Below are positions 8,094 through 16,024 of a stretch of DNA of 64,000 bases, piece by piece. Source of the stretch: Spirochaetota bacterium (lineage in GTDB: Bacteria; Spirochaetota; Spirochaetia; Treponematales; Treponemataceae); NCBI GenBank assembly GCA_023438065.1, contig JAEXRH010000006.1:1-64000 (forward strand), read 5' to 3'. The first letter of the stretch is position 1; each line of letters begins with the position of its first letter. Position numbers and translations under genes: made by a program. The notes under the pieces were generated by a model. It was not told where the DNA came from, searched no databases, and saw nothing but the letters and a program-made list of their open reading frames with translations.

Positions 8094-9932
8094 TTAGGCG
8101 AATTTCTCGATCATGCGAGAATTTTTTCTCGCGGCCTCGAGGATTCGCCCGTAGAGTCCGCGCGAGGCGGATATCGGGTCGAGCTGCCCGTCGTTCCCGT
8201 CCGTCCCGGTCGCGGCATCGAAGACCATCGCGGCGACTTCCTTCGCGGGATGGCCGAGGATCGCGCGGTCGATGCCGTCGAGCCGCGCGAGGAGGGTTTC
8301 CGTCGCCTGGGGACCGCTCGCGCGTGTGCCGCCCGAAAGCCACCGATCGCACTCGGCGATCCCCGATTCTGCAAGCTTCGCGATGTCATCGAGGGCGGCG
8401 CGAAGTTCCCTGACGGCTTTCTCGAACGCTTCCGCCTCGGGCGACTCGAGGTTCCCGATCGCTGACGCGAGCCTCCTTTCGATCTCGCCCCGCGCATCGG
8501 GCAGGGCCGCGAGGTTCGAAAGGCTTTCGACGGCGAATCCCGGGATTTTCACGCCCTCGGGGGTGACGGTCGAGGTTGGATGGTCGGGACAGGACGCGAG
8601 CCGCGACTCGAACCACCAGGCGTAGAGTATCAGCCGCTTGTCGGTGAGCACGGCGTTTCCCGCGTAGTCCGGGACCGGGTACGGACCCGCGCCGTACAGC
8701 GCGCGATAGCCGGCGGATTCGGCGGTGTCGAGCCGCGAGGAGGTCGCGTGGGCGCGCTCCTCGAAGACGCTTCCCGTAAAATGGGTCTTTCGCTCGGGGA
8801 AGCCGAGGTCAAGCCCTGCCATGACGATCCTCAGCGAGCCCAGGTGCCGCGCGAAATCCCACGCCGTCGTCGAGACCGAGCCCCCTGCCCCGAGTTCGCC
8901 CCTCTTTGCGGTGCGGGACTCGATGAACTTCCCGAGCGGGAAGAGGGACGAGCAGAGGCAGGTCGCCCGCGTCGGAAAGCGGAATACGGCCGGCCAGGCG
9001 GCCGACTCGGTGACAAGGACGCTCCCGGGGCTTCTGACCCCGTCGAGATGCCGCCAGTTCCAGTACTGGGGATCGACGAGCACGATGAAGTCGGGCTCCA
9101 CCCCGGCGCGAACGCACGCGCGCGCCGCCGTGTCCACGGCGACGATCACGCAGCGCCGGGCGAGACCGGGAAGCTCGGGCAGTATCCGGTCGAGCGAGGG
9201 GCCCGCGGCGAGCACCAGGACGGGCAGGTCCGCGAACAGATCCCTGAACGCCTCGATGCCCGGCCTCTGCTTCAGTTCGCCGAAGTTGCGGCACATGTTC
9301 GAAAGCCAAAGGCCGCCGAAGCGCCTGAGGGTATTCGCGTTGATCTCGCGCTTTTCGCGGTTTCGTTTCCTGATCGCGGAGAACTCCCCGAACCAGGGGC
9401 GGTTCGCGCCGGTGAGGGCGGGCGGCTCGTGAACGGGAAGGTCGTCGAAGCCCATCTTCTCGATAACGGATGACGCCTCGCGCGCGTCGGTTCCCGCGAC
9501 GATCGCGAGGTCCGGGTGGGCGAGAAGCGTATCGAGCGGTCGCGAGGAAAGGGCGAGGAGGAGGATGAAGAGATCCGGTTCAACGAGGACGATCGTCGAA
9601 TTCGGGCGGTTCGCCGCGTAGCGCTCGGGCAGGTAGGCGAGCCCCATTCCGGCGAATACCATCCCCCGTTCGGATCCTTTATCCGCGAGCGCCGCGAGCT
9701 CCCGTTCGGCGTCCCGCTTGGGGTCGTATCTCGAATGGAGGAAGGCTCCCCGTACCGAAAGGGTCGCGTCGCCCGAGGCCGCGGGGACGAGCGCGTAGTC
9801 GCGCGGAAGCGATTCCATGAGCGCGGAGAGCCGGTCCGGGTCGTCGAGGCCGATAAGCCCCGCGAGGTCGGGAAACCGGCGCGAGAAGGCACGACAGTTC
9901 GAGACGAGGGTCTCACTCAAGGCGGAATTCAA
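8094..9932 (-). CDS. DUF115 / motility-associated factor (Maf)-type glycosyltransferase-like protein
   Basis: The central DUF115 (MptE-like) domain of this 612-residue protein is seen at about residues 200-390. It has VLVLAAGPSLDRILPEL, then VAVDTAARACVRAGVEPDFIV, and later VMAGLDLGFPERKTHF. This is the layout of Maf-type proteins that modify flagellin with nonulosonic acid sugars in several motile bacteria. Here the substrate is inferred, because no flagellin or sugar-biosynthesis genes are nearby. Start TTG 9932 is supported by AAAGGA 7 bases upstream, inside the end of the penicillin-binding protein gene (20-base overlap). It is the third gene of a lepB-PBP-DUF115 operon closed by a strong terminator. 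The C-terminal 130 residues are helical and unassigned. Confidence 0.8.
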   Translation of the reverse strand: MNSALSETLVSNCRAFSRRFPDLAGLIGLDDPDRLSALMESLPRDYALVPAASGDATLSVRGAFLHSRYDPKRDAERELAALADKGSERGMVFAGMGLAYLPERYAANRPNSTIVLVEPDLFILLLALSSRPLDTLLAHPDLAIVAGTDAREASSVIEKMGFDDLPVHEPPALTGANRPWFGEFSAIRKRNREKREINANTLRRFGGLWLSNMCRNFGELKQRPGIEAFRDLFADLPVLVLAAGPSLDRILPELPGLARRCVIVAVDTAARACVRAGVEPDFIVLVDPQYWNWRHLDGVRSPGSVLVTESAAWPAVFRFPTRATCLCSSLFPLGKFIESRTAKRGELGAGGSVSTTAWDFARHLGSLRIVMAGLDLGFPERKTHFTGSVFEERAHATSSRLDTAESAGYRALYGAGPYPVPDYAGNAVLTDKRLILYAWWFESRLASCPDHPTSTVTPEGVKIPGFAVESLSNLAALPDARGEIERRLASAIGNLESPEAEAFEKAVRELRAALDDIAKLAESGIAECDRWLSGGTRASGPQATETLLARLDGIDRAILGHPAKEVAAMVFDAATGTDGNDGQLDPISASRGLYGRILEAARKNSRMIEKFA

Positions 9933-11778
9933 TGGTCATTCCTTTCTCTATCGGGGTACCCGGCTCGGGCGATTGCCGGACGACGTATCCGTCGCCCTCG
10001 ATGAGGACGTTGACGTCGTCCCGGGCGAGTAGGGGCGTCAGGAGCCGCTTCGGGCAACCGGTGAGGTCGGGCATTACCTCGCCGATCTCGGCTGCCTTGA
10101 CGGAGGGAACGGGTATCACGCCGGTATGCCTGACCGAAGTCGCGCTCGCCCTCCCGATCCCGAGGTAATCGATGATCGCGTTTGCCGCCGTCGAGATCAC
10201 CGGAGCCGCGATCCTGCCTCCGTAGGTCTCGCCGACCGGTTTGACGATCGCGATGTAGAGGATGACCTGCGGGTCGTTCGCGGGGAAGATGCCGATGCAG
10301 CTCGAGATGAAGTCGGTGTCGCTGTAGCCGTTCTTCGCCGCGTTGAGCATCTGGGCGGTGCCGGTCTTGACCGCCATCGGTACGTCCCCGACGGACGCGC
10401 GCGTGCCCGTGCCGGACTCGGAGGTCGTTTGCATGTACGAGAGCATGAGCCGCGCGGTTTCCGGGGACAAGACCTGGGAAAGGCCCTTCGGCTCGTGCTC
10501 GTAGGCGATCGCCCCGTCCGGCGTGAATAGTTTGGAAAGGAGGGTGAGTCTCAGCCGCTTTCCGCCGTTCGCGAGCGCCGTCGCGGCTTCGACCATCTGG
10601 AGCGCGGAAACCGAGATTTCCTGACCGATCGCGATCGTCGGTTTCGAGCGGAGCGACCAGGACTTGCTCGGGTAGAAAAGTCCCGTGGTCTCGCCGGGAA
10701 GCTCCACGCCCGTTTTCGCGCCGAAACCGAAATCCCTGAGCTTTTGCTCGAACGCCTCGGACGGCGCCCGCTCGGCCATCTGCGCCGAGCCTTCATTGCA
10801 GGAAAGCCTGATGACGTCGCGGGGCGTCACCCAGCCATGCCGGTCCAGGCACTTGATGTGGACCCGCTCGCCCCGGGCGGTCGTGAACTCGTACGCGCCG
10901 TCGCAGAGAAAACCGTCCCGGTCGCGGACGGCGCCCATGTCGATGAGGGAGGCGATCGAGAAGATCTTGAAGACCGAACCGGGCTCGTACGCGTAGAGGG
11001 CGGGCCGGTCGAAGCGCGCCGAGTCGGGCTCCCGCGCGTACCCGTTGAGGTTCGCGGAGGGCTCGCTGATATAGGCGAGTATCTCCCCCGTCTTTGCCTC
11101 CGCCGCGATCATCATGACCGCTTCGGCGCCGGTGTCCGCCTTCGTCTTTCTCGCGATTTTCTCGAGCTCGTACTGGATGTTTCCGTCGATCGTGAGCATC
11201 ACGTTGTAGGGAATTCCGTTCGCGCCCGTCTCGGAGCCCGGCGGGGTGAGGAGATCCTGGAAGGAGTATTCCACGCCGGTAAGTCCCGAGCCCTCGTCCC
11301 CGAGAAAGCCGACGACGTGCGAGGCGAGCTGGTTTTCGGGATAGGTTCTGCTCATGACCGGCTCGAGCCTGATTCCGCGCAGGCGGGATTCCCTGACGGT
11401 TTCCTCGATCGCTTCCTTTTCGCCCTCGCTGATCCTTTTTTTCAGGTAAAAGAAATCGGTCGCGCCGCTCTCGAGCGTCTCGAGAAGCGCACCCTTCTCG
11501 ATGCCGACCGCGGGGCCGATGAGCTCGGCGAAAAGGGGCTTGTCCTGGATTACCGAACGGGTTATCGCGATGTTGTAGAGGGTCGTCTCGGCCGCGAGGA
11601 TCTTGCCGTTCCGGTCGAGGATGGACCCCCGATCGAGCGAGATGCGGGTGGGGGTCGGGTCCGCCTGCCTGAAAAGCATTCGCTTGCCGTAGGTCGATAC
11701 GACGATACAGACGATAATCGCCGCCGCGCTGCCGAGGAAAAGAAGCCTTTTAACCGAGACGAAACCGTTCAGCGCCAT
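9913..11778 (-). CDS. Penicillin-binding transpeptidase with PASTA domain (FtsI/PBP2-type)
   Basis: This 621-residue class B penicillin-binding protein has an N-terminal membrane anchor (about residues 10-30), then a dimerisation/pedestal region (SLDRGSILDRNGKILA). The transpeptidase domain has catalytic Ser268 in SVFK, SCN at 326-328 and KTG at 471-473. A single PASTA-like domain (about 565-621) ends the protein. It cross-links peptidoglycan outside the cytoplasmic membrane; FtsI versus elongation PBP cannot be settled, but PASTA plus this size fits an FtsI/SpoVD-like septal enzyme. Its start overlaps the end of lepB by 10 bases and its end overlaps the DUF115 gene, so the three are probably one transcript. 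No mur or mra genes are adjacent. Confidence 0.9.
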   Translation of the reverse strand: MALNGFVSVKRLLFLGSAAAIIVCIVVSTYGKRMLFRQADPTPTRISLDRGSILDRNGKILAAETTLYNIAITRSVIQDKPLFAELIGPAVGIEKGALLETLESGATDFFYLKKRISEGEKEAIEETVRESRLRGIRLEPVMSRTYPENQLASHVVGFLGDEGSGLTGVEYSFQDLLTPPGSETGANGIPYNVMLTIDGNIQYELEKIARKTKADTGAEAVMMIAAEAKTGEILAYISEPSANLNGYAREPDSARFDRPALYAYEPGSVFKIFSIASLIDMGAVRDRDGFLCDGAYEFTTARGERVHIKCLDRHGWVTPRDVIRLSCNEGSAQMAERAPSEAFEQKLRDFGFGAKTGVELPGETTGLFYPSKSWSLRSKPTIAIGQEISVSALQMVEAATALANGGKRLRLTLLSKLFTPDGAIAYEHEPKGLSQVLSPETARLMLSYMQTTSESGTGTRASVGDVPMAVKTGTAQMLNAAKNGYSDTDFISSCIGIFPANDPQVILYIAIVKPVGETYGGRIAAPVISTAANAIIDYLGIGRASATSVRHTGVIPVPSVKAAEIGEVMPDLTGCPKRLLTPLLARDDVNVLIEGDGYVVRQSPEPGTPIEKGMTIEFRLE

Positions 11779-12269
11779 AGTACCTTGCCGCGAACGCTGT
11801 CGATCGATACGAACCCATAGTCACGCGAATCGCGGGATTCGGCCATGTTATCTCCCAAGGCGAACAGCATCCCCTCGGGAACCCGTTCTGCGCATCGCAA
11901 TTTGAAATACTGCTCGCGGGTGAGCGGGATGGCACGCTCTCCGACCCGTACACTATATCCCGTTTCGTCCGAAAAAGCCAGCGGTGCGCCCTCGGGCGCG
12001 ACGCAGCGCTTGACGACGTATCGCCCGTTCAGCGGATACACGACGATATCGCCCGCGCGCGGCTTTCCCCAGCGGGCGAGATAGCGGTTTTGGAACGGAA
12101 GCGGTATTCCCCACGCGAGCCGGTACTCGACGATGAGCTCGCCGTCGGAAAGCGTCGGCCGCATCGACGGCCCCGAGACGGGCATGACGTCGACGACGAA
12201 CAGCTTGAGCGCGAGAGCCGCGAGAAACACGGAGAAGAAGGCGATTATCGTGCGACTGGTCCTCATCAT
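11769..12269 (-). CDS. lepB: Signal peptidase I
   Basis: This 166-residue S26 peptidase has one N-terminal membrane anchor (about residues 7-26). Catalytic Ser35 lies in SGPSMRPTL, catalytic Lys87 in YVVKRCVA, and the conserved box LGDNMAESRDSRDYG is near 138-152. It cleaves signal peptides of exported proteins at the outer face of the cytoplasmic membrane. It is at the short end of the family. ATG 12269 is immediately followed by a second ATG at 12266; no strong ribosome-binding site precedes either. It is first in the operon with the penicillin-binding protein (10-base overlap) and divergent from the M23 peptidase gene 50 bases away. Confidence 0.93.
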   Translation of the reverse strand: MMRTSRTIIAFFSVFLAALALKLFVVDVMPVSGPSMRPTLSDGELIVEYRLAWGIPLPFQNRYLARWGKPRAGDIVVYPLNGRYVVKRCVAPEGAPLAFSDETGYSVRVGERAIPLTREQYFKLRCAERVPEGMLFALGDNMAESRDSRDYGFVSIDSVRGKVLWR

Positions 12270-12319
12270 GCGTGAAATCCATTCTAATTATCCGGGCTTT
12301 CCGTGTCGATACATAACCT

Positions 12320-13414
12320 ATGGATGTCATCAGCACCGTACGCCCGGAAAATCACGTTCTTCGCGCGAGGCTGCCTTCCGGAATCCGCGCACGGGAAAAA
12401 ACCACGAGCTCCCGCGACGGTTACCGGGACGGCGCTTTCCTCTCGTTCGCGCTCGCGCGCGAGAATCCCGCCGTCTCCTCGTTTCCCCTCGCGATGATCC
12501 TCGCGATGGCCGTTCTCCTCGCGCTCGCGCCCGTCGTTGACCGCTCCTTCGGCTATTCCCGACTTGACCGATTCGCGTTCCCCTCCGACGCGACGGACGA
12601 GGCCGCGATGCGCCTCCTCGTCACCCCCGAACCCGACGCGACCCTCCTCGCCGAGGGGGCGGAGGCCGAGCTTCCCGCGACGATCAGGAGCGTGACCTAT
12701 TCCGTTTGGCGCGTCCGCTCGGGGGATACCCTCGGCGGGATTCTCGCCCGATTCGGCCTGAGGAACATGAGCACGGTCCTTTCCGCGAACGGAATATCGA
12801 ACGCGCGCCGACTTCGCGTCGGGCAGACGCTCACCATACCCTCGATGGACGGCGTCGTGTACGTCGTGGCGCGGGGGGATTCCCTTTCGCGCGTGGCTTC
12901 CCGCTATTCGGTTCCCGTGAACGCGATCCTCGACGCGAACGATCTTTCGAACTCGACGCTCGTGGCGGGGCAACGGCTTTTCATCCCCGGCGCGACCCTT
13001 TCGGCGCGGGAGCTTAGGGTAGCCATGGGCGAGCTTTTCGTCCATCCGATCAAGGGCAGACTGACGTCCCGGTTCGGCTATCGCGCCGACCCGTTCACGG
13101 GCGTCAGGACCTTCCATACGGGAATCGATCTCGCCGCTCCCGTCGGGACGCCGATCAAGGCGACGCTCGACGGAAGGGTCGCGACGACGGGCTATTCGAA
13201 CGTCTACGGAAACTACGTGATTATCACGCACGATTCGGGCTTCCAGTCGCTCTATGGGCATTTGAGTTTCATCGGCGTCTCCCGGGGCCAATACCTGGCG
13301 CAAGGGGCGGTCATCGGCAGGGTAGGGAATACCGGGTATTCCACCGGGAGCCACCTCCATCTTTCGATCTATAAAAACGGAAAGATGATAGACCCCTATT
13401 CGGTGTTAAATTGA
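12320..13414 (+). CDS. LysM-M23 (LytM-type) murein metallopeptidase
   Basis: This 364-residue protein has a basic N-terminus with a membrane segment near 57-73, then two LysM domains (about 129-175 and 181-224). A zinc-dependent M23 domain (about 240-364) has His266 and Asp270 in HTGID and His345/His347 in SHLHL, all ligands present. It should bind peptidoglycan and cleave its peptide cross-links in the envelope. The ATG at 12320 lacks a ribosome-binding site and has a weak AT-rich box just upstream, so it may be leaderless. A start further downstream, nearer the membrane segment, cannot be excluded. The context with lepB, a PBP and a D,D-carboxypeptidase supports a cell-wall role. Confidence 0.9.
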   Translation: MDVISTVRPENHVLRARLPSGIRAREKTTSSRDGYRDGAFLSFALARENPAVSSFPLAMILAMAVLLALAPVVDRSFGYSRLDRFAFPSDATDEAAMRLLVTPEPDATLLAEGAEAELPATIRSVTYSVWRVRSGDTLGGILARFGLRNMSTVLSANGISNARRLRVGQTLTIPSMDGVVYVVARGDSLSRVASRYSVPVNAILDANDLSNSTLVAGQRLFIPGATLSARELRVAMGELFVHPIKGRLTSRFGYRADPFTGVRTFHTGIDLAAPVGTPIKATLDGRVATTGYSNVYGNYVIITHDSGFQSLYGHLSFIGVSRGQYLAQGAVIGRVGNTGYSTGSHLHLSIYKNGKMIDPYSVLN

Positions 13415-13423
13415 TATATATTG

Positions 13424-13429
13424 TATACT
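13424..13429 (+). promoter_or_regulatory. -10 box (TATACT) upstream of the zinc-ribbon gene
   Basis: TATACT lies in a short AT-rich gap just after the M23 peptidase stop, 21 bases before the ATG at 13451. No good -35 was found. Confidence 0.4.
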
Positions 13430-13450
13430 TAGCGTGAGGGAGGGCCTTCA

Positions 13451-13696
13451 ATGGAACGGGAATCGATATGCCATGCCTGCGGCAGGACGATGAACGCCAC
13501 GTTCTTCTATTGTCCGTGGTGCGGCGCCGCGTGCGCCGAAAACGATTCGGTTTCGCGCCAGATCGACGCCGTTTTCGAGGAGATCGCTTCCCTTCGGGCG
13601 TCCTGGGCCGTTTCGCGGTTCGAGCGCATGGAGAGCGAGCTCGATACCCTCGATCGAGCTCTCACCGACCTCTTGGCCGAAACCCCCGCGCCGTAA
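13451..13696 (+). CDS. Small zinc-ribbon protein
   Basis: This 81-residue protein has a four-Cys zinc ribbon at its N-terminus (CHAC at 7-10 and CPWC at 21-24). A predicted helix of about 45 residues with alternating charges follows (FERMESELDTLDRALTDL). GGGAGGG sits 8 bases before the ATG at 13451. It lies between the M23 peptidase and the propeller-NodB gene, 15 bases from the latter and likely co-transcribed with it. Such small zinc ribbons are common in spirochaetes and have no assigned role. Confidence 0.8.
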   Translation: MERESICHACGRTMNATFFYCPWCGAACAENDSVSRQIDAVFEEIASLRASWAVSRFERMESELDTLDRALTDLLAETPAP

Positions 13697-13711
13697 CGTA
13701 AGGAGATGAGG

Positions 13712-16015
13712 ATGTCACCCAGGTTTTACCGCTCGTTTTTCGCGCTCATCGCGTCCCTCTCCTGCGTCGCGTTCGCCTTTCCCGATATCACGTTCCTTAA
13801 TCCCGACGTCAACGCGAAAAACACCGTGCTCTTTACCGTAAAGGCCACGATACCCGGCAACGGGAGCTACCATACGCTTTTCTCCAAGGATCTCTCCTCG
13901 GGCGCCATCGAGCAGCTCACCTTCTTTCCCGAGGCCATGGAATCCCTCTCGAACGGCGCCATCCTCCAGGTCCGTTCGCGGTTCGGCGTCGGGCGCTACG
14001 ATACCCGCTCGAGCCGCTTTTCATGGCTCGACGACTATCGGCCGTTCTATTCCGGCGGGCTTGCGGGTTTGGGTAATCTCCCGCCCGTGGCCTCGAGCCC
14101 CGACGGCCGATGGCAGGTCTCGATAGAGCCCGTCTCGGCCGCGCGCGGCAGACTCGTCATCTACGACGCCGAAAAGGCCCTGCGCACCGTCGTCGCCGAC
14201 ACGGTCGACCGCGGACTCATTCCCGTTTCCTGGTCGCCCGATTCCTCCGTCCTTCTCTATTCGGTCAAGGGAACGCTCCATTTCGCGCGACCGGAGACCC
14301 TGTTTTCGGTTACTTCCATCGACGCGCGCTATCGCGTCCTCGGGCCGGGGACCATAGCCTCCGTGAGCTGGTACGCCCCGGGTCGTTTCCTGTATGCCTC
14401 CGGGGGATCGGTCTTCCGCGTCCTCGCGTCCGAGCTTTTCACGCGCTCGCTCTATAGCCCGCTCGTCGGGATAGGCGAGCTTGCCGGAAAGCTTCCGTGC
14501 CCGTTCGACCCCACGTCGGATTCGCTTTCGGGCTCTCCCTCGGGAGCGTCCGCGCTCTACGCGAAGGACGGTCGAAGCGTGTATTACTGCGTTCTTTCCG
14601 GCGATGACTACGCTCCCTCGGCACGACCGACGCCGCTTCCGTATATCCTCCTTCCGGGGAATACGGCGAGACTCGAGTCGACGTGGACCAAAGACGGGCT
14701 TCCCGTCCTTTTCGCGCATTCGGTCCAGGACGGAAAGAGAACGGTCAGGGCGTGGAAACTCTCCGAGACCGCCGACGGCAGCGTTTTCTCCCCGCTTGAC
14801 GTACCCGCGGGAACCGTGGAGCTTTCCGTGTCGAGAACGGGCTCGCTCGTCGCCTTCAGGACGGCGACCGCGCTTACCGTATACGACAGCGCGCTCTGGA
14901 AGGAGATTTCCTCCTTTCGCGACGAGCGCGTCGTGAAGGCGACCTGGGCCGACGAGCCGAATCTCTTCATCGGCGGCGCGGAAACGGTGCGGAAATGGAA
15001 CGCGGTCGACGGAAGCTCGTCGGTTCTCTTCCTTTCGACGGTCGAGTCCTCCGGGTGGGACGAGCAGGGCGTCTCCGTCATAGCGGAAACCGAGCGCGCC
15101 GGAAGGTATTCGTACTCGGGCCAGATGCGCTGGATCCCGGCCGCTACCGCGCGCATCAGGCCCGCCACGGGCGCGAACGCCGCCTGGCGGGTGTACGCGG
15201 ATTCCTCCGCAGGGTATTACGAGAACATGCTCTACGTGCGCTCGGCCGTCGGGTCGGGCGGTACCGTGCCGCTCGTCGACGAGCCGCGCAAGCGATTGGA
15301 CAGGCCCGAGGATTTCGCCTCGCGACCCGAAGCGAAGGCCTCTCAAAACGGCGCGTTCAGCCACGGCTCGAGAACCGCCTCCCGCGAGGTCGCGCTCGTC
15401 TTCGACGCGATGGACTCTCTTGACGGCCTTCCCGAGATCCTCGAGGCGCTCAGCCGATACGGCATCCGCGCGACCTTTTTCATAAACGGTGAGTTTATCC
15501 GGCAGCATCCCGCCGCGGTGAACGAGATCGTCAAGGCGGGGCATCAGACCGCGTCGCTCTTCTTCACGACCTGGGATCTTTCGGGAACCCTGTACCGGAT
15601 CGACGAGGACTTCATCGTGCGCGGCCTTTCGCGGAACGAGGACGCGTTCTACGACGCGACGGGTCAGGAGCTCACGCTTCTGTGGCACGCGCCCTATTAC
15701 GTGACCTCGCCGATGATCGCCCGGGCGGGCGAGAAGGCCGGCTATCGCTACGTCTCCCCCGACGTGAGCGTGCTCGACTGGGTTACCGCCGAGCAGGACC
15801 GCTCCCTTCCGGGGCTGTGCAAAGACTCCTCCGCGATCATCGAGGAAATCCTCGCCGCGAAAAAACCGGGATCGATCATTCCCGTCCGGATCGGAAAACC
15901 CGCCGGCTCAAGGCCCGACTACCTCTTTGACCGAATCGACGTGCTCATCAACGCCCTCATCGAGGAGGGATACGGCATCGTTTCCGTCGACGCGCTCATA
16001 AAGGGCGCGCGATAG
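13712..16015 (+). CDS. Secreted beta-propeller protein with degenerate NodB (polysaccharide deacetylase) domain
   Basis: This 767-residue protein has a signal peptide (to about residue 22, VAFAF), then a long WD40/TolB-like propeller-type region (about 25-520) with repeated strands such as SSPDGRWQVSIEPV and SWSPDSSVLLYSV. A C-terminal NodB-like domain (about 550-765) has VALVFDAMDSLDGLPEIL and YGIRATFFINGEF. In active deacetylases the first motif is TFDD and the second H-x(3)-H; here they read VFDA and GHQTASLF, so metal ligands appear lost. The ATG at 13712 is chosen over 13706 because AAGGAG then sits 6 bases upstream. Function may be sugar binding rather than deacetylation. Confidence 0.75.
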   Translation: MSPRFYRSFFALIASLSCVAFAFPDITFLNPDVNAKNTVLFTVKATIPGNGSYHTLFSKDLSSGAIEQLTFFPEAMESLSNGAILQVRSRFGVGRYDTRSSRFSWLDDYRPFYSGGLAGLGNLPPVASSPDGRWQVSIEPVSAARGRLVIYDAEKALRTVVADTVDRGLIPVSWSPDSSVLLYSVKGTLHFARPETLFSVTSIDARYRVLGPGTIASVSWYAPGRFLYASGGSVFRVLASELFTRSLYSPLVGIGELAGKLPCPFDPTSDSLSGSPSGASALYAKDGRSVYYCVLSGDDYAPSARPTPLPYILLPGNTARLESTWTKDGLPVLFAHSVQDGKRTVRAWKLSETADGSVFSPLDVPAGTVELSVSRTGSLVAFRTATALTVYDSALWKEISSFRDERVVKATWADEPNLFIGGAETVRKWNAVDGSSSVLFLSTVESSGWDEQGVSVIAETERAGRYSYSGQMRWIPAATARIRPATGANAAWRVYADSSAGYYENMLYVRSAVGSGGTVPLVDEPRKRLDRPEDFASRPEAKASQNGAFSHGSRTASREVALVFDAMDSLDGLPEILEALSRYGIRATFFINGEFIRQHPAAVNEIVKAGHQTASLFFTTWDLSGTLYRIDEDFIVRGLSRNEDAFYDATGQELTLLWHAPYYVTSPMIARAGEKAGYRYVSPDVSVLDWVTAEQDRSLPGLCKDSSAIIEEILAAKKPGSIIPVRIGKPAGSRPDYLFDRIDVLINALIEEGYGIVSVDALIKGAR

Positions 16016-16024
16016 GACTAGCCG

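Noticed and set aside
14021..15688. A 555-codon frame antisense to the propeller-NodB gene
   Set aside because: No start signal or recognisable domain; the plus-strand frame has a signal peptide, repeats and NodB fold.
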